Of a DNA stretch of 64,000 bases, positions 20,904 to 31,440 are shown piece after piece. The position numbers were made by a program, and so were the translations under genes. The stretch is taken from NCBI RefSeq assembly GCF_021397715.1, contig NZ_CP090207.1, positions 1,426,001-1,490,000 on the forward strand, read 5' to 3'. Positions within the stretch are counted from its first letter, which is position 1. Each line of letters opens with the position of its first letter. Under the pieces are notes generated by a model that did no database searches, was not told the DNA's origin, and saw only the letters and a program-made list of their open reading frames with translations. The DNA comes from Pantoea agglomerans (GTDB lineage: Bacteria; Pseudomonadota; Gammaproteobacteria; Enterobacterales; Enterobacteriaceae).

Positions 20904-22601
20904 TTAGATCGAGGTACGACGATAATGACGGTATTGCGGCAGCCAGAAGTTGTTGGCAATTGCCTGCGACAGCACATCTTCAGAGGTGACGACAGCCACA
21001 CCTGCCAGCTGTGCCGCTTTACCGACTTCCATAGCGATGATTTTCGACACGCCCTGGATATCTTTGATTTCAGGCAGAACCGGACCTTCGCCATCGTTAA
21101 CCAGCGGGGAGCAGTCAGCCAGGGCACGGCTGGCAGTCATCAGCATGGTATCCGTCACGCGACTGGCACCTGAGGCGATAACGCCCAGACCAATACCGGG
21201 GAAGATATAGGAGTTGTTGCACTGGGCAATCGGGTAGATTTTTCCGTTCCAGCTGACCGGCGAGAACGGGCTGCCGGTGGCGACCAGTGCCGCGCCGTCG
21301 GTCCAGGCGATGATGTCGGCTGGCGTCGCTTCAACGCGTGAGGTCGGGTTAGAGAGCGGCATGACGATCGGGCGTTTGCAGTGCTTGTGCATCTCGCGGA
21401 TGATCTCTTCGGTGAACAGCCCTGGCTGACCCGATACCCCAATCAGAATATCCGGCCGGGCGTTACGCACCACGTCGAGCAGCGAAATCGCGTCGCTGGT
21501 GACATCCCAGTGCTGAATGTTTTCACTTTTCTGCACCAGCTTGCTCTGGAAATCGAGCAGGTTAGGCAGCTTGTCGGTCAGCAGACCAAAGCGATCCACC
21601 ATCATGACCCGGCTGCGCGCTTCTTCATCGCTCAGACCTTCCGATTTCATCTGCGCAATAATCTGTTCCGCGATGCCACAACCGGCAGAACCGGCGCCCA
21701 GGAACACCACTTTCTGTTCGCACAGGCGGCTACCGGCGGCGCGGCTGGCGGCGATCAGTGTCCCGACGGTGACCGCGGCGGTGCCCTGAATGTCGTCGTT
21801 AAAGCAGCAGACTTCATCACGATAGCGGTTAAGTAACGGCATGGCGTTCTTCTGGGCGAAATCTTCGAACTGCAACAGCACTTTCGGCCAGCGGCGTTTT
21901 ACCGCCTGAATAAATTCGTTAACGAAAGCATCGTACTCTTCGCCGGTAATACGCGGGTGACGCCAGCCCATGTAGAGCGGATCGTTCAGCAACTGCTGGT
22001 TATTGGTACCGACATCCAGCACCACCGGCAGGGTATAGGCTGGGCTGATACCGCCACAGGCGGTGTAAAGCGACAGTTTACCGATCGGGATGCCCATACC
22101 GCCGATGCCCTGGTCACCCAGACCCAGAATGCGCTCACCGTCAGTAACCACAATCACTTTCACGTTCTGTTTAGTGGCGTTCTGCAGCATATCTTCGATA
22201 CGGTCGCGGTTCGGGTAAGAGATGAAGACCCCGCGTGCGCGGCGATAAATTTCAGAGAAGTGTTCACAGGCAGCGCCGACGGTAGGGGTATAGATAATCG
22301 GCATCATCTCTTCGAGATGGTTATCCAGCAGGCGATAGAACAGCGTTTCGTTGGTGTCCTGGATGTTACGCAGATAGACGTGCTTATCGTTATTGTTTTT
22401 GAAATCCTGGAACTGACGCCAGGCACGCTGCGCCTGCTCTTCAATTGACTCTACCGCTTCCGGCAGCAGGCCATTGAGATTAAATTCGTTGCGTTCTTCG
22501 ATGCTAAAGGCACTGCCTTTGTTGAGCAGGGGAAATTCCAGCAAAATCGGGCCAGCGTAAGGGATGTAGAGCGGACGTTTACTTTCGTAGTCGAGTTCCA
22601 T
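20904..22601 (-). CDS. maeA: NAD-dependent malic enzyme (malate dehydrogenase, decarboxylating)
   Basis: 565 residues, same as E. coli MaeA (SfcA). It converts malate and NAD+ to pyruvate, CO2 and NADH. Malic-enzyme blocks run in order: the tyrosine region [42 protein letters not shown], the metal-binding [14 protein letters not shown] loop [13 protein letters not shown] and [13 protein letters not shown]. The start [18 protein letters not shown] is the family opening. It lies between cdd and sanA, a position it does not have in E. coli K-12. Confidence 0.96.
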   Translation of the reverse strand: MELDYESKRPLYIPYAGPILLEFPLLNKGSAFSIEERNEFNLNGLLPEAVESIEEQAQRAWRQFQDFKNNNDKHVYLRNIQDTNETLFYRLLDNHLEEMMPIIYTPTVGAACEHFSEIYRRARGVFISYPNRDRIEDMLQNATKQNVKVIVVTDGERILGLGDQGIGGMGIPIGKLSLYTACGGISPAYTLPVVLDVGTNNQQLLNDPLYMGWRHPRITGEEYDAFVNEFIQAVKRRWPKVLLQFEDFAQKNAMPLLNRYRDEVCCFNDDIQGTAAVTVGTLIAASRAAGSRLCEQKVVFLGAGSAGCGIAEQIIAQMKSEGLSDEEARSRVMMVDRFGLLTDKLPNLLDFQSKLVQKSENIQHWDVTSDAISLLDVVRNARPDILIGVSGQPGLFTEEIIREMHKHCKRPIVMPLSNPTSRVEATPADIIAWTDGAALVATGSPFSPVSWNGKIYPIAQCNNSYIFPGIGLGVIASGASRVTDTMLMTASRALADCSPLVNDGEGPVLPEIKDIQGVSKIIAMEVGKAAQLAGVAVVTSEDVLSQAIANNFWLPQYRHYRRTSI

Positions 22602-22871
22602 GCAGTGATGCTCCGGTTGCAGTGTTGTCTGGCGTCACGCCGGAAAGGTAGCGCCAGTTTACTTACCCGTTATAGCTCAGGCTGCAGGAGCAGTGCAGCG
22701 GCCGAGTTTCCGCTGCGCATCATTCACGTACCTGCTGCTATCCTGCAACCCGAATTATTCAGAGTAATTTGTCATGACGTGAATTCTGGCGCCAGATCCT
22801 ATGAAATTTCCCACAGAAGTACAGCATTTGTTCATAAAAGGTCACAAAACTGTGGCCTTTCTGACAGCCGG
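22602..22871. other. Gene-free interval between maeA and cdd
   Basis: Nothing that looks like a gene was found in these 270 bases. They should carry the maeA promoter and the end of the cdd transcript. No clear hairpin with a T-tract was noticed. Confidence 0.5.
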
Positions 22872-23762
22872 TTATGCTTTGTGCAATCTGACAGCCAGCA
22901 GCTCACTGCAACCAAAGGTCTGTAATGTGGCCTGCGTGGCGGCAAACTGGCTCAGCGTGGCATTTTCGACTTCTGCCAGCACCGCTCTTTTTATCTGGCT
23001 GCTGTGACCGCCCTGCATATTCAGCAGCACCAGCGCGGCCTGTAACGGCGGAAAGCTGGGGTTAAACGCCGCGTTCTCAGCATAGCGACCGGTCACAATG
23101 GTGCCGGATTCGGTTTCCAGCGCCACGCCGCTGTGTGACTGGCTGTAGGGCGCGTGACTGGCGTTGGCCGCCGCAACGGCAGCCTGTACCAGCGGATCGC
23201 CGTCAGCACGATAGCCGTGATCGACCGCGTCCATCAGCAGCGTGGTGATGTCGAGATCGCGCGGGCCAAAGGCATCAGGCAGGTAATCCGCCAGGGTGCT
23301 GATGGCGCGCTGCGGCAGCGAAATACGAATCTCTGTGCCGCTGTTGAGTTCATTCATAAACTGACGGCAGTGGCCGCACGGCGTGTAGTTGACCGTGATG
23401 GTCTCCAGCCGGCGTTCACCGCGCAGCCAGGCGTGGGTGATGGCACTCTGCTCAGCGTGTACCGTCTGTTGCAGCGGCGTGCCGGTAAACTCCATGTTGG
23501 CACCGAAGTACCAGGTACCGCTGACGCCACGGGCGATAGCACCAACGTTAAAGTGTGACACCGTCGCTACGGCACAGGCCGCTGCCAGTGGCAGCAGCGC
23601 CAGCGCCAGCGCATCGGCGTCCATCTGAGTCTGTTGCTGAAGCGACGCGACCTGGTCGGCGTTCAGCACGGCCTGAAAGTCAGGCGCGTCCAGCAGCGGA
23701 GCCAGCGCCGTTTGCAGAGTTGACGGCAACGCCTCGAAGGCGGAGAGGAAACGTGAATGCAT
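22872..23762 (-). CDS. cdd: Cytidine deaminase
   Basis: 296 residues, the long two-domain form found in enterobacteria (E. coli 294). It deaminates cytidine and deoxycytidine to the uridines in pyrimidine salvage. Zinc-site residues are at the expected positions: His102 and Glu104 in TVHAEQSA, Cys129 and Cys132 in TPCGHC. The degenerate C-terminal domain follows. Upstream lie candidate CytR and CRP sites, as expected for this gene. It is downstream of yohJK on the same strand. Confidence 0.96.
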   Translation of the reverse strand: MHSRFLSAFEALPSTLQTALAPLLDAPDFQAVLNADQVASLQQQTQMDADALALALLPLAAACAVATVSHFNVGAIARGVSGTWYFGANMEFTGTPLQQTVHAEQSAITHAWLRGERRLETITVNYTPCGHCRQFMNELNSGTEIRISLPQRAISTLADYLPDAFGPRDLDITTLLMDAVDHGYRADGDPLVQAAVAAANASHAPYSQSHSGVALETESGTIVTGRYAENAAFNPSFPPLQAALVLLNMQGGHSSQIKRAVLAEVENATLSQFAATQATLQTFGCSELLAVRLHKA

Positions 23763-23811
23763 GAGAGCCTCATTAAATTCAGCAGGGCGATATGCCAGTC
23801 ATCGGTTTATA

Positions 23812-23827
23812 TGTGATCCACATCGCT
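23812..23827. promoter_or_regulatory. Candidate CRP site of cdd
   Basis: TGTGA-TCCACA-TCGCT has one perfect half-site and a partial second one at the correct 6-base spacing, 50 bases before the cdd start. Consistent with CRP/CytR control of cdd. Confidence 0.6.
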
Positions 23828-23833
23828 CTGACA

Positions 23834-23851
23834 ATGCAACCTGTGTTGCAT
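23834..23851. promoter_or_regulatory. Candidate CytR operator of cdd
   Basis: ATGCAAC-CTGT-GTTGCAT is a perfect 7-bp inverted repeat containing GTTGCAT, the CytR octamer core. It lies next to the candidate CRP site, the arrangement CytR needs for cooperative binding. Confidence 0.65.
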
Positions 23852-23856
23852 GTTTC

Positions 23857-23882
23857 AACTTTGCGAGATCTCTCGCAAAGTT
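23857..23882. terminator. 26-bp palindrome between yohK and cdd
   Basis: AACTTTGCGAGA-TC-TCTCGCAAAGTT has perfect 12-bp arms and starts directly after the yohK stop codon. As RNA it would be a long stem with a very tight loop; as DNA it could be an operator. No T-tract follows. Confidence 0.5.
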
Positions 23883-24575
23883 TTAGCCAAACCAGTGCAG
23901 CAGAACCGGAAAAATAATCGGGGCTAGCAGTGAGGTGATAATGCCGCAGATCACCAGCGCCAGTGAGCTGAATGCCCCTTCCTGATAATCGAGTTCTGCG
24001 GCGCGGGCGGTGCCAAGGGCATGAGAAGCGTTGCCGATCGCCAGGCCGCGCGCCGCTTTAGATTTGACGCCAAGCAGATTCAGCAGCATATGACCGAATA
24101 CCGCGCCCAGCACGCCGGCGATCAGCACGCAGATCGCGCTGATCGCCGGAATGCCGTGCAGCGAACCGGCCACCGCCATCGCAATCGGCGTGGTCACCGA
24201 CTTGGGAATGATCGTGGCGGCAATTTCCGGCGTAGCACCCAGCCACAAGGCGATGGCGGTGCCCGACACCATCGCCGTCAGGCTGCCGATAAAACAGACG
24301 CCAATGATCGACTTCCAGCGGGCGCGAATCTGATGCATCTGCTCATACAGCGGCAGCGCCAGCGCCACCACCGCCGGTTGCAGCAGCTGATTGAGAATCT
24401 GACTGCCGGCAAAATAGCGCGAGTAGGGCAGCTGCAACAGCAGCAGGATCGGGATGATAATCGCCATCGCCACCAGCAGCGGATTGAGCAGCGAGATTTT
24501 CAGGGTTAGCGCCAGCTTGCGCGCCAGAAAGAAAGCCGCCAGCGTCAGCGGCAGCGACCACCAGATATCACTCAT
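23883..24575 (-). CDS. yohK: LrgB/CidB family protein YohK
   Basis: 230 residues with about seven hydrophobic segments. The LrgB family motif region is visible: [18 protein letters not shown] followed by [18 protein letters not shown] and [16 protein letters not shown]. The family partners holin-like LrgA/CidA proteins; E. coli YohJK has been linked to 3-hydroxypropionate and pyruvate-related transport, which is not shown here. It overlaps yohJ by eight bases, so the two are translationally coupled. Confidence 0.93.
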   Translation of the reverse strand: MSDIWWSLPLTLAAFFLARKLALTLKISLLNPLLVAMAIIIPILLLLQLPYSRYFAGSQILNQLLQPAVVALALPLYEQMHQIRARWKSIIGVCFIGSLTAMVSGTAIALWLGATPEIAATIIPKSVTTPIAMAVAGSLHGIPAISAICVLIAGVLGAVFGHMLLNLLGVKSKAARGLAIGNASHALGTARAAELDYQEGAFSSLALVICGIITSLLAPIIFPVLLHWFG

Positions 24576-24960
24576 CCTCTGACTCCCTCACCGGGCGGCG
24601 GCTATGGAGCTGGTGAGCGCTTACGCCGACCACAGCCAGCACCACAAAGGTACTGACGATGCAGGAGATGACGATCGGACCAAACTGGGCGCTGAGAATA
24701 TCGGTGTGGCTCATCACGCCGACGCTGATCGGCACAAACAGCAGCGCCATGTAACGAATGATCAGATGACAGCCCGGTTTTACCCAGCTGACCGGCAGGA
24801 TTTGAGATGCCAGCAGGGCGAACAGGATCAGCATTCCAAGAATACTGCCAGGAATGGTGATTGGCAGCAGCGAGGCGATGCCGTTGCCACTGTATAAGCA
24901 GAGATAAATGATAATAAAGGCACGTAGGTAGCGCCCGCAGACAGACAGCACGGTGAGCAT
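24568..24960 (-). CDS. yohJ: LrgA/CidA family holin-like protein YohJ
   Basis: 130 residues against about 132 in E. coli, with four hydrophobic segments. The family signature [19 protein letters not shown] and the [12 protein letters not shown] block are present. An AGGAG ribosome site lies before the ATG at 24960. It heads yohJK. The 210-bp upstream gap contains the metG terminator. Confidence 0.93.
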   Translation of the reverse strand: MLTVLSVCGRYLRAFIIIYLCLYSGNGIASLLPITIPGSILGMLILFALLASQILPVSWVKPGCHLIIRYMALLFVPISVGVMSHTDILSAQFGPIVISCIVSTFVVLAVVGVSAHQLHSRRPVRESEDE

Positions 24961-25099
24961 GACAGGCTCCTGTTTTCACTGAGCTTCATCATACGCATTA
25001 ACCGCTTAGCGTGCTAGCGATCACATAACAGGCACCAGGCAGACGCTCGGTGGTGCAGAGCAGAAGATAACCCACACAGAAGAGGAATGAGGAGTGAGG

Positions 25100-25128
25100 A
25101 AAAAGAGGGGGAAGAAACGATCTTCCCC
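25100..25128 (-). terminator. Terminator of metG
   Basis: On the minus strand GGGGAAG-ATCGTTT-CTTCCCCC is followed by CTCTTTTT. A second perfect hairpin, TACTGCTG-TTGC-CAGCAGTA at 25129-25148, lies between it and the metG stop. Confidence 0.75.
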
Positions 25129-25169
25129 TACTGCTGTTGCCAGCAGTAAGGAAAGATCATGGCGGGCGG

Positions 25170-27203
25170 TTACTTAACCGGCATACCCGGTACCGCACCG
25201 CTGTCTACCGACAGCACAAACAGATCTTTGCCGCCAGGACCGGCTGACAGCACCATCCCTTCGGAGATGCCAAAGCGCATTTTTCGCGGAGCCAGGTTAG
25301 CCACGATGATGGTCATCTTGCCGACCAGCACCGATGGATCGGGATAGGCCGCGCGGATGCCAGAGAAGATCTGACGCTTCTCGCCACCCAGGTCGAGCTG
25401 CAGACGCAGCAGCTTGTCCGAGCCCTCAACCAGCTCGGCCTGCTCAATCAGCGCCACCCGCATATCGACTTTGGCAAAATCGTCGATGGTGATGGTGTCA
25501 CCTACTGGCGCATCCGCCAGCGGACCGCTGACTGCCGGCGCGCTGGCCGCGGCGGCATCTTCTTTCGACGCCTCGATCAGCCCCTCAACCTTCGCCATTT
25601 CAATGCGGCTGTAGAGCGCTTTAAACGGCGCAACCTGGTGATCCAGCAGCGGCTGCGGGATCGCATCCCAGCTCAGTTCGCAGTTAAGGAAGCCTTCTGC
25701 CCGCGCACTCAGCGACGGCAGCACCGGCTTCAGCCAGGTCATCAGCACGCGGAACAGGTTAATCCCCATTGAGCAGATCGCCTGCAGATCGGCGTCACGG
25801 CCTTCCTGCTTCGCCACCACCCACGGTGCCTGCTCATCCACGTAGCGGTTTGCCAGATCGGCCAGCGCCATGATTTCACGGATAGCGCGGCTGTACTCGC
25901 GGCTCGCCCAGGCTTCGCCAATCTTCTCTGACGCATCCACAAAGGTTTGATAGAGCGCCGGATCGGCCAGTTCAGCCGCCAGCTTGCCGTCAAAGCGTTT
26001 GGTAATGAAGCCAGCGTTACGTGAGGCCAGGTTAACCACTTTATTCACGATGTCAGCATTCACGCGCTGAACGAAATCTTCCAGATTCAGGTCGATGTCG
26101 TCGATGCGGGACGAGAGCTTGGCTGCGTAGTAATAACGCAGGCTGTCGGCATCCAGATGCTGCAGCCAGGTGCTGGCTTTAATAAAGGTGCCGCGCGATT
26201 TCGACATCTTGGCCCCGTTCACTGTCACATAACCGTGCACAAACAGGTTATTCGGCTTGCGGAAGTCGCTGCCTTCCAGCATTGCCGGCCAGAACAGGCT
26301 GTGGAAGTAGACGATATCTTTGCCGATAAAGTGATAGAGCTCGGTGGTGGAGTCTTTACGCCAGAATTCATCAAAGTCGATGTCGCCACGCTTGTCACAC
26401 AGGTTCTTAAACGAGCCCATGTAGCCGATTGGCGCATCCAGCCAGACGTAGAAATATTTGCCTGGCGCATCCGGGATCTCGAAACCGAAATAGGGCGCAT
26501 CACGCGAAATATCCCACTGTTGCAGACCCGATTCGAACCACTCTTGCATCTTATTGGCAACCTGATCCTGCAACGCACCGGAACGGGTCCAGGCCTGCAG
26601 CATGGCGCTGAACGATGGCAGATCAAAGAAGAAGTGTTCAGAGTCGCGCAGCACCGGCGTCGCACCGGAGACCACTGACTTCGGATCAATCAGTTCGGTC
26701 GGGCTGTAGGTTGCACCGCAGACTTCACAGTTATCACCATACTGATCGGCAGATTTACATTTCGGGCAGGTGCCTTTAACAAAACGGTCCGGCAGGAACA
26801 TCCCTTTTTCCGGATCGTAGAGCTGAGAAATGGTGCGGTTCTTAATGAAACCGTTCTCTTTCAGGCGGCCGTAAATCAGCGCCGAGAGCTGGCGGTTCTC
26901 GTCACCGTGCGTTGAGTGATAGTTGTCATAGCTGACGTTGAAACCGGCAAAATCCGCCTCGTGCTCCTGTTTCATTTCAGCAATCATCTGCTCCGGCGCG
27001 ATGCCAAGCTGCTGCGCTTTCAGCATGATCGGCGTGCCGTGCGCGTCATCGGCGCAGATGAAGTAAACCTGATTGCCACGCATTCGCTGGTAACGCACCC
27101 AAATGTCTGCCTGAATATGCTCGAGCATGTGGCCGAGATGGATTGATCCGTTCGCGTAAGGCAGCGCGCAGGTTACCAGAATTTTTTTAGCGACTTGAGT
27201 CAT
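25170..27203 (-). CDS. metG: Methionyl-tRNA synthetase
   Basis: 677 residues, identical in length to E. coli MetG. It charges tRNA(Met). Class I signatures are HLGH at residues 22-25 and KMSKS in the catalytic domain. A zinc-knuckle [17 protein letters not shown] is present. The C-terminal EMAP/Trbp-like tRNA-binding dimerisation domain begins near [13 protein letters not shown]. It is divergent from mrp, the E. coli arrangement. Confidence 0.98.
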   Translation of the reverse strand: MTQVAKKILVTCALPYANGSIHLGHMLEHIQADIWVRYQRMRGNQVYFICADDAHGTPIMLKAQQLGIAPEQMIAEMKQEHEADFAGFNVSYDNYHSTHGDENRQLSALIYGRLKENGFIKNRTISQLYDPEKGMFLPDRFVKGTCPKCKSADQYGDNCEVCGATYSPTELIDPKSVVSGATPVLRDSEHFFFDLPSFSAMLQAWTRSGALQDQVANKMQEWFESGLQQWDISRDAPYFGFEIPDAPGKYFYVWLDAPIGYMGSFKNLCDKRGDIDFDEFWRKDSTTELYHFIGKDIVYFHSLFWPAMLEGSDFRKPNNLFVHGYVTVNGAKMSKSRGTFIKASTWLQHLDADSLRYYYAAKLSSRIDDIDLNLEDFVQRVNADIVNKVVNLASRNAGFITKRFDGKLAAELADPALYQTFVDASEKIGEAWASREYSRAIREIMALADLANRYVDEQAPWVVAKQEGRDADLQAICSMGINLFRVLMTWLKPVLPSLSARAEGFLNCELSWDAIPQPLLDHQVAPFKALYSRIEMAKVEGLIEASKEDAAAASAPAVSGPLADAPVGDTITIDDFAKVDMRVALIEQAELVEGSDKLLRLQLDLGGEKRQIFSGIRAAYPDPSVLVGKMTIIVANLAPRKMRFGISEGMVLSAGPGGKDLFVLSVDSGAVPGMPVK

Positions 27204-27380
27204 AGTTTGCGTAGCTTTCTGTTGATTGAAAAAACGGGCTTAGATGGTAACCGAAGGCTCCGCTGGCGTAAACACAAGGGATTCGCCACCGCCAGTCGCC
27301 GCGAAACCCTGGCCATCTGATATCATTGACAATACATCGCTGAAGCACAGCGTAAGAACAGCAGAAAAAAGGAGTGGGGG

Positions 27381-28493
27381 ATGACAGCACAATCCCGGGA
27401 ACCGCATACGCCTGAAGCCCTGCGCGCCATCGTGGTTGGCGTGCTGAGAGGCTTTGAGCATCCGACGCTTCAACAGAATCTCACTGCGCTGAAAGCGTTA
27501 CATCATGTGGCGCAGCTCGACGGCAAACTGCATATCGAACTGATTATGCCGTTTGCCTGGGCCAGCGCCTTTGAAGAACTGAAAGCTGAAACCAGCGCGG
27601 AGCTGCTGCGCCTGACCGGCACGCGCGCCATTGACTGGCGTTTAAGCCACGATATCGCCACCCTGAAGCGGGTGAAAAATCAGCCGGGCGTTAACGGCGT
27701 GAAAAATATTATTGCCGTCAGCTCCGGCAAAGGCGGCGTGGGCAAATCCAGCACCGCTGTCAATATGGCGCTGGCGCTGGCCGCCGAAGGCGCGCGCGTC
27801 GGCATCCTCGACGCCGATATTTATGGCCCGTCGGTGCCGAATATGCTCGGCACCGAACACGAGCGGCCCACCTCGCCCGATGGGACCCATATGGCACCGA
27901 TTATGGCGCACGGGCTGGCCACTAACTCAATCGGCTATCTGGTAACGGACGATAACGCGATGGTATGGCGCGGCCCGATGGCCAGCAAAGCGCTGATGCA
28001 GCTGCTCAACGAAACCCTGTGGCCGGAGCTCGATTATCTGGTGCTGGATATGCCGCCCGGCACCGGCGATATCCAGCTGACGCTGGCGCAGAATGTCCCG
28101 GTCACCGGCGCGCTGGTGGTCACCACGCCGCAGGACATCGCGCTGATCGACGCCCGCAAAGGGATCGTGATGTTTGAGAAAGTCAGCGTGCCGGTGCTGG
28201 GCGTGGTAGAGAACATGAGCCTGCACATCTGCAGCCAGTGCGGATTCCACGAACCGATCTTCGGTACCGGTGGGGCACAAAAACTGGTGGCTGATTACCA
28301 GACTCAGCTACTGGCCCAGTTGCCGCTGCACATTAACCTGCGAGAAGATCTGGATGAAGGCCAGCCGACGGTGATTCGCCGGCCGGAGAGTGAATTTACC
28401 GCGCTCTACCGCCAGCTTGCCGGACGGGTTGCCGCCCAGCTTTACTGGCAGGGCGAGGTGATCCCTGGCGATATCGCGTTCCGCGCGCTCTAA
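27381..28493 (+). CDS. mrp: Iron-sulfur cluster carrier protein Mrp/ApbC
   Basis: 370 residues (E. coli 369). A P-loop ATPase that binds and hands on Fe-S clusters. An N-terminal DUF59/MIP18-like region (about residues 1-95) is followed by the deviant Walker A SSGKGGVGKSS, then DADIYGPSVPN, the MPPGTGD motif, and the bridging-cluster cysteines in CSQCG. An AAGGAG ribosome site precedes the ATG. Its stop overlaps the convergent GNAT gene by four bases. Confidence 0.96.
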   Translation: MTAQSREPHTPEALRAIVVGVLRGFEHPTLQQNLTALKALHHVAQLDGKLHIELIMPFAWASAFEELKAETSAELLRLTGTRAIDWRLSHDIATLKRVKNQPGVNGVKNIIAVSSGKGGVGKSSTAVNMALALAAEGARVGILDADIYGPSVPNMLGTEHERPTSPDGTHMAPIMAHGLATNSIGYLVTDDNAMVWRGPMASKALMQLLNETLWPELDYLVLDMPPGTGDIQLTLAQNVPVTGALVVTTPQDIALIDARKGIVMFEKVSVPVLGVVENMSLHICSQCGFHEPIFGTGGAQKLVADYQTQLLAQLPLHINLREDLDEGQPTVIRRPESEFTALYRQLAGRVAAQLYWQGEVIPGDIAFRAL

Positions 28494-28945
28494 GCCCGGC
28501 CCGACCCGCTGGTGTATTCAGACGCCAGCGGGTAGTGCATCAGCACATAGCCTCCCTGTTCCCCTTCGCCCTGTGAAATCATCTTCCAGCCATGTTTCAG
28601 GTAAAACGCCTGTGCTGCTTTATTCATCGACAGACACTTCAGCGCGCCGGTCGAGGTGAAGCGCGCCTGAACCGCTTCCAGCAACGCGCTGCCGGCACCG
28701 CGGCCCTGCCAGTCAGGCGCGACATAGAGGCTATGCAGGAAATTGTCATTCTCCAGCAGGCCGGCAAAGCCGACCCGCTGACCGTCGCTCTCGGCCACCA
28801 GTACGGTTTCACCGAGGATTACGCTATCAAAGTCTTCCAGCTGCCAGTCGCTGCCATCCAGCCAGTGCCAGTTATGCCGACGCGATGCCAGAAACAGCGT
28901 ACGCAAAAAAGGTCGATCGGCTTCAGTAAACGGACGAATCTCCAC
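28490..28945 (-). CDS. GNAT family N-acetyltransferase
   Basis: 151 residues with a complete GNAT fold. The acetyl-CoA binding motif is LYVAPDWQGRGAGSALLEA (R/Q-x-x-G-x-G/A pattern QGRGAG) at about 72-90, and the C-terminal strand AAQAFYLKHGWKMI matches motif B. Substrate unknown; it could be a small molecule or protein N-terminus. Its C-terminus overlaps mrp, and it is divergent from ahpC with a 237-bp promoter region between. Confidence 0.87.
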   Translation of the reverse strand: MEIRPFTEADRPFLRTLFLASRRHNWHWLDGSDWQLEDFDSVILGETVLVAESDGQRVGFAGLLENDNFLHSLYVAPDWQGRGAGSALLEAVQARFTSTGALKCLSMNKAAQAFYLKHGWKMISQGEGEQGGYVLMHYPLASEYTSGSGRA

Positions 28946-29087
28946 AAGTCAGCTCCCTTTATCTCCGGTCTTACAAAGCTAGCAGCGATTGGCGGAAAAG
29001 ATTTGGAAAAGATAAAGCGGGTTAATTGTCGCGCCATTCGCTGTACACTGCCTCGCGGGCCAGAGAGCATCACGCTTTCCGCGTTTG

Positions 29088-29124
29088 ATAGCTTTCGTTT
29101 ATTTGATTGATAACGACTGCATAT
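29088..29124. promoter_or_regulatory. Candidate OxyR site upstream of ahpC
   Basis: ATAGCTTTCGTTTAT and ATAACGACTGCATAT are two 15-bp half-sites separated by exactly 7 bases, the geometry of the OxyR consensus (ATAG...CTAT twice). Outer ATA/TAT positions are kept and several inner positions deviate. It lies 58 bases before ahpC. Confidence 0.55.
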
Positions 29125-29182
29125 TAGATGTTGGCCCGGAAATTCTGTAACGTACATCACATAATTCAACGGAGGCCATCAG

Positions 29183-29746
29183 ATGTCTATTATCAATACC
29201 AAAATCAAGCCGTTTAAAAACGCAGCATTCAAAAACGGCGAGTTCATCGACGTAACCGAGAAAGACGTTGAAGGTAAATGGAGTGTGTTCTTCTTCTACC
29301 CGGCTGACTTTACCTTCGTTTGCCCGACCGAACTGGGTGACGTAGCCGATCATTACGAAGAGTTCCAGAAACTGGGCGTAGATATCTACTCCGTTTCAAC
29401 CGACACCCACTTTACCCACAAAGCCTGGCACGGTTCTTCAGACACCATCGCGAAGATTCAGTACGCGATGATCGGCGACCCGACTGGCGCGCTGACCCGT
29501 AACTTCGAAATCATGCGCGAAGCAGAAGGCCTGGCTGACCGTGGTACCTTCATCGTTGACCCGGAAGGTATCATCCAGGCGATCGAAATCACTGCGGAAG
29601 GCATTGGCCGTGACGCCTCTGACCTGCTGCGTAAAGTGAAAGCGGCACAGTACGTCGCCTCTCACCCAGGCGAAGTGTGCCCGGCGAAATGGAAAGAAGG
29701 TGATGCAACACTGGCTCCATCTCTGGACCTGGTTGGCAAAATCTAA
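29183..29746 (+). CDS. ahpC: Alkyl hydroperoxide reductase, peroxiredoxin subunit
   Basis: 187 residues, as in E. coli. A typical 2-Cys peroxiredoxin that reduces H2O2 and organic peroxides. Peroxidatic Cys47 is in FTFVCPTE and resolving Cys166 in GEVCPAKW. It is recycled by AhpF, encoded next. The codon use is that of a highly expressed gene. A candidate OxyR site lies upstream. A terminator-like hairpin lies between ahpC and ahpF, giving more AhpC than AhpF. In E. coli ahpCF is elsewhere on the map. Confidence 0.97.
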   Translation: MSIINTKIKPFKNAAFKNGEFIDVTEKDVEGKWSVFFFYPADFTFVCPTELGDVADHYEEFQKLGVDIYSVSTDTHFTHKAWHGSSDTIAKIQYAMIGDPTGALTRNFEIMREAEGLADRGTFIVDPEGIIQAIEITAEGIGRDASDLLRKVKAAQYVASHPGEVCPAKWKEGDATLAPSLDLVGKI

Positions 29747-29777
29747 TCCCGCTTCGGCCTTTCGATCTTTCTCTCAT

Positions 29778-29802
29778 CGGGTGCCACGGCACCCGATTTT
29801 TT
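29778..29802 (+). terminator. Hairpin between ahpC and ahpF
   Basis: CGGGTGC-CACG-GCACCCG stem followed by ATTTTTT, 32 bases after the ahpC stop. Probably a partial terminator that sets the AhpC:AhpF ratio. Confidence 0.8.
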
Positions 29803-29817
29803 GACCAGGATATCACT

Positions 29818-31386
29818 ATGCTCGACACAAATTTGAAAACTCAGCTCAAGGCTTACCTTGAGAAATTAACCAAACCTGTTGAGTTGATTGCCACTCTGGA
29901 TGAGGGTGCCAAATCAACCGAGATCCGTGAACTGTTGGTCGACATCGCAGGCTTGTCTGATAAGGTCAGCTTCCGCGAAGAGAACGATCGTCAGGTCCGT
30001 AAACCGTCGTTTTTAATCACTAACCCAGGTTCGAACAACGGCCCGCGTTTTGCCGGTTCGCCACTGGGTCACGAATTTACCTCACTGGTGCTGGCGCTGT
30101 TGCAGACCGGTGGGCACCCATCGAAAGAAGCGCAGAGCCTGCTGGATCAGGTTGCCGCGCTGGATGGCGATTTCCATTTCGAAACCTATTATTCGCTCTC
30201 ATGCCACAACTGCCCTGATGTGGTACAGGCGCTGAACCTGATGGCGGTGCTGAACCCACGCATCAGCCACACCGCGATTGACGGTGGCCTGTTCCAGAAT
30301 GAAATTCAGGAACGCAACGTGATGGGCGTGCCGGCGGTTTACCTTAACGGTAAAGAGTTTGGTCAGGGCCGCATGAGCCTGGCAGAAATCGTCAGCAAAG
30401 TGGACACCAACGCCGACAAACGTGCCGCTGAAGAGCTGAACAAGCGTGACGCCTATGACGTTCTGATCATTGGTAGCGGACCGGCGGGCGCAGCAGCAGC
30501 AATCTATTCTGCCCGTAAAGGCATTCGTACCGGTCTGATGGGCGAACGTTTCGGCGGCCAGGTGCTGGACACTGTGGATATCGAAAACTACATTTCTGTG
30601 CCGAAAACCGAAGGGGCCAAACTGGCTGGTTCACTGCGCGCACACGTCGATGATTACAATGTCGATGTGATTGAGAGCCAGAGCGCCATCAAACTGATTC
30701 CGGCAGCGGCTGCGGGCGGCCTGCACGCGGTTGAAACTGCCTCCGGCGCAGTACTGAAATCACGCAGCATTATCCTGGCGACCGGCGCACGCTGGCGTAA
30801 CATGGGTGTGCCGGGCGAAGAAGAGTATCGCACCAAAGGCGTTACCTACTGTCCGCACTGTGACGGCCCGCTGTTTAAAGGCAAGCGTACCGCAGTGATC
30901 GGCGGCGGTAACTCCGGCGTTGAAGCGGCGATTGACCTGGCTGGCATCGTTGAACATGTCACGCTGTTGGAATTTGCCGGTGAGATGCGTGCTGACAAGG
31001 TGTTGCAGGATAAACTGCGCAGCCTGAAAAACGTTGATGTGATCCTGAATGCCCAGACTACCGAAGTGAAAGGCGACGGTAGCAAGGTGACCGGTCTGCA
31101 GTATATCGACCGTACCAGCCAGACCACTCACGAACTGCCGCTGTCCGGTATTTTCGTGCAGATCGGTCTGCTGCCTAACACCCCGTGGCTGGAAGGCGCC
31201 GTTGAGCGCAACAAAATGGGTGAAATCATCATTGATGCCAAGTGCGAAACCAGCCTGAAAGGCGTTTTCGCGGCCGGTGACTGCACCACGGTGCCGTACA
31301 AACAGATCATTATCGCCAGCGGCGAAGGTGCAAAAGCCTCGCTGAGCGCCTTTGATTACCTGATTCGCACCAAAGTGGCTGAATAA
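29818..31386 (+). CDS. ahpF: Alkyl hydroperoxide reductase subunit F
   Basis: 522 residues (E. coli 521). An FAD flavoprotein passing electrons from NADH to AhpC. The N-terminal thioredoxin-like domain carries CHNC (Cys129, Cys132). The thioredoxin-reductase-like part has the FAD motif [17 protein letters not shown], the redox centre CPHCDGP, the NADH loop [10 protein letters not shown], and the C-terminal [15 protein letters not shown]. It follows ahpC by 71 bases and ends in a strong terminator. Confidence 0.97.
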   Translation: MLDTNLKTQLKAYLEKLTKPVELIATLDEGAKSTEIRELLVDIAGLSDKVSFREENDRQVRKPSFLITNPGSNNGPRFAGSPLGHEFTSLVLALLQTGGHPSKEAQSLLDQVAALDGDFHFETYYSLSCHNCPDVVQALNLMAVLNPRISHTAIDGGLFQNEIQERNVMGVPAVYLNGKEFGQGRMSLAEIVSKVDTNADKRAAEELNKRDAYDVLIIGSGPAGAAAAIYSARKGIRTGLMGERFGGQVLDTVDIENYISVPKTEGAKLAGSLRAHVDDYNVDVIESQSAIKLIPAAAAGGLHAVETASGAVLKSRSIILATGARWRNMGVPGEEEYRTKGVTYCPHCDGPLFKGKRTAVIGGGNSGVEAAIDLAGIVEHVTLLEFAGEMRADKVLQDKLRSLKNVDVILNAQTTEVKGDGSKVTGLQYIDRTSQTTHELPLSGIFVQIGLLPNTPWLEGAVERNKMGEIIIDAKCETSLKGVFAAGDCTTVPYKQIIIASGEGAKASLSAFDYLIRTKVAE

Positions 31387-31407
31387 GTTTTGCGATAGCC
31401 ACGCAAC

Positions 31408-31440
31408 AGCCCCTCGACAGATGTTGAGGGGCTTTTTTTT
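31408..31440 (+). terminator. Rho-independent terminator of ahpF
   Basis: AGCCCCTC (31408-31415) pairs with GAGGGGCT (31426-31433), followed by T7. The T-tract reaches the stop codon of the convergent AEC gene. Confidence 0.9.
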
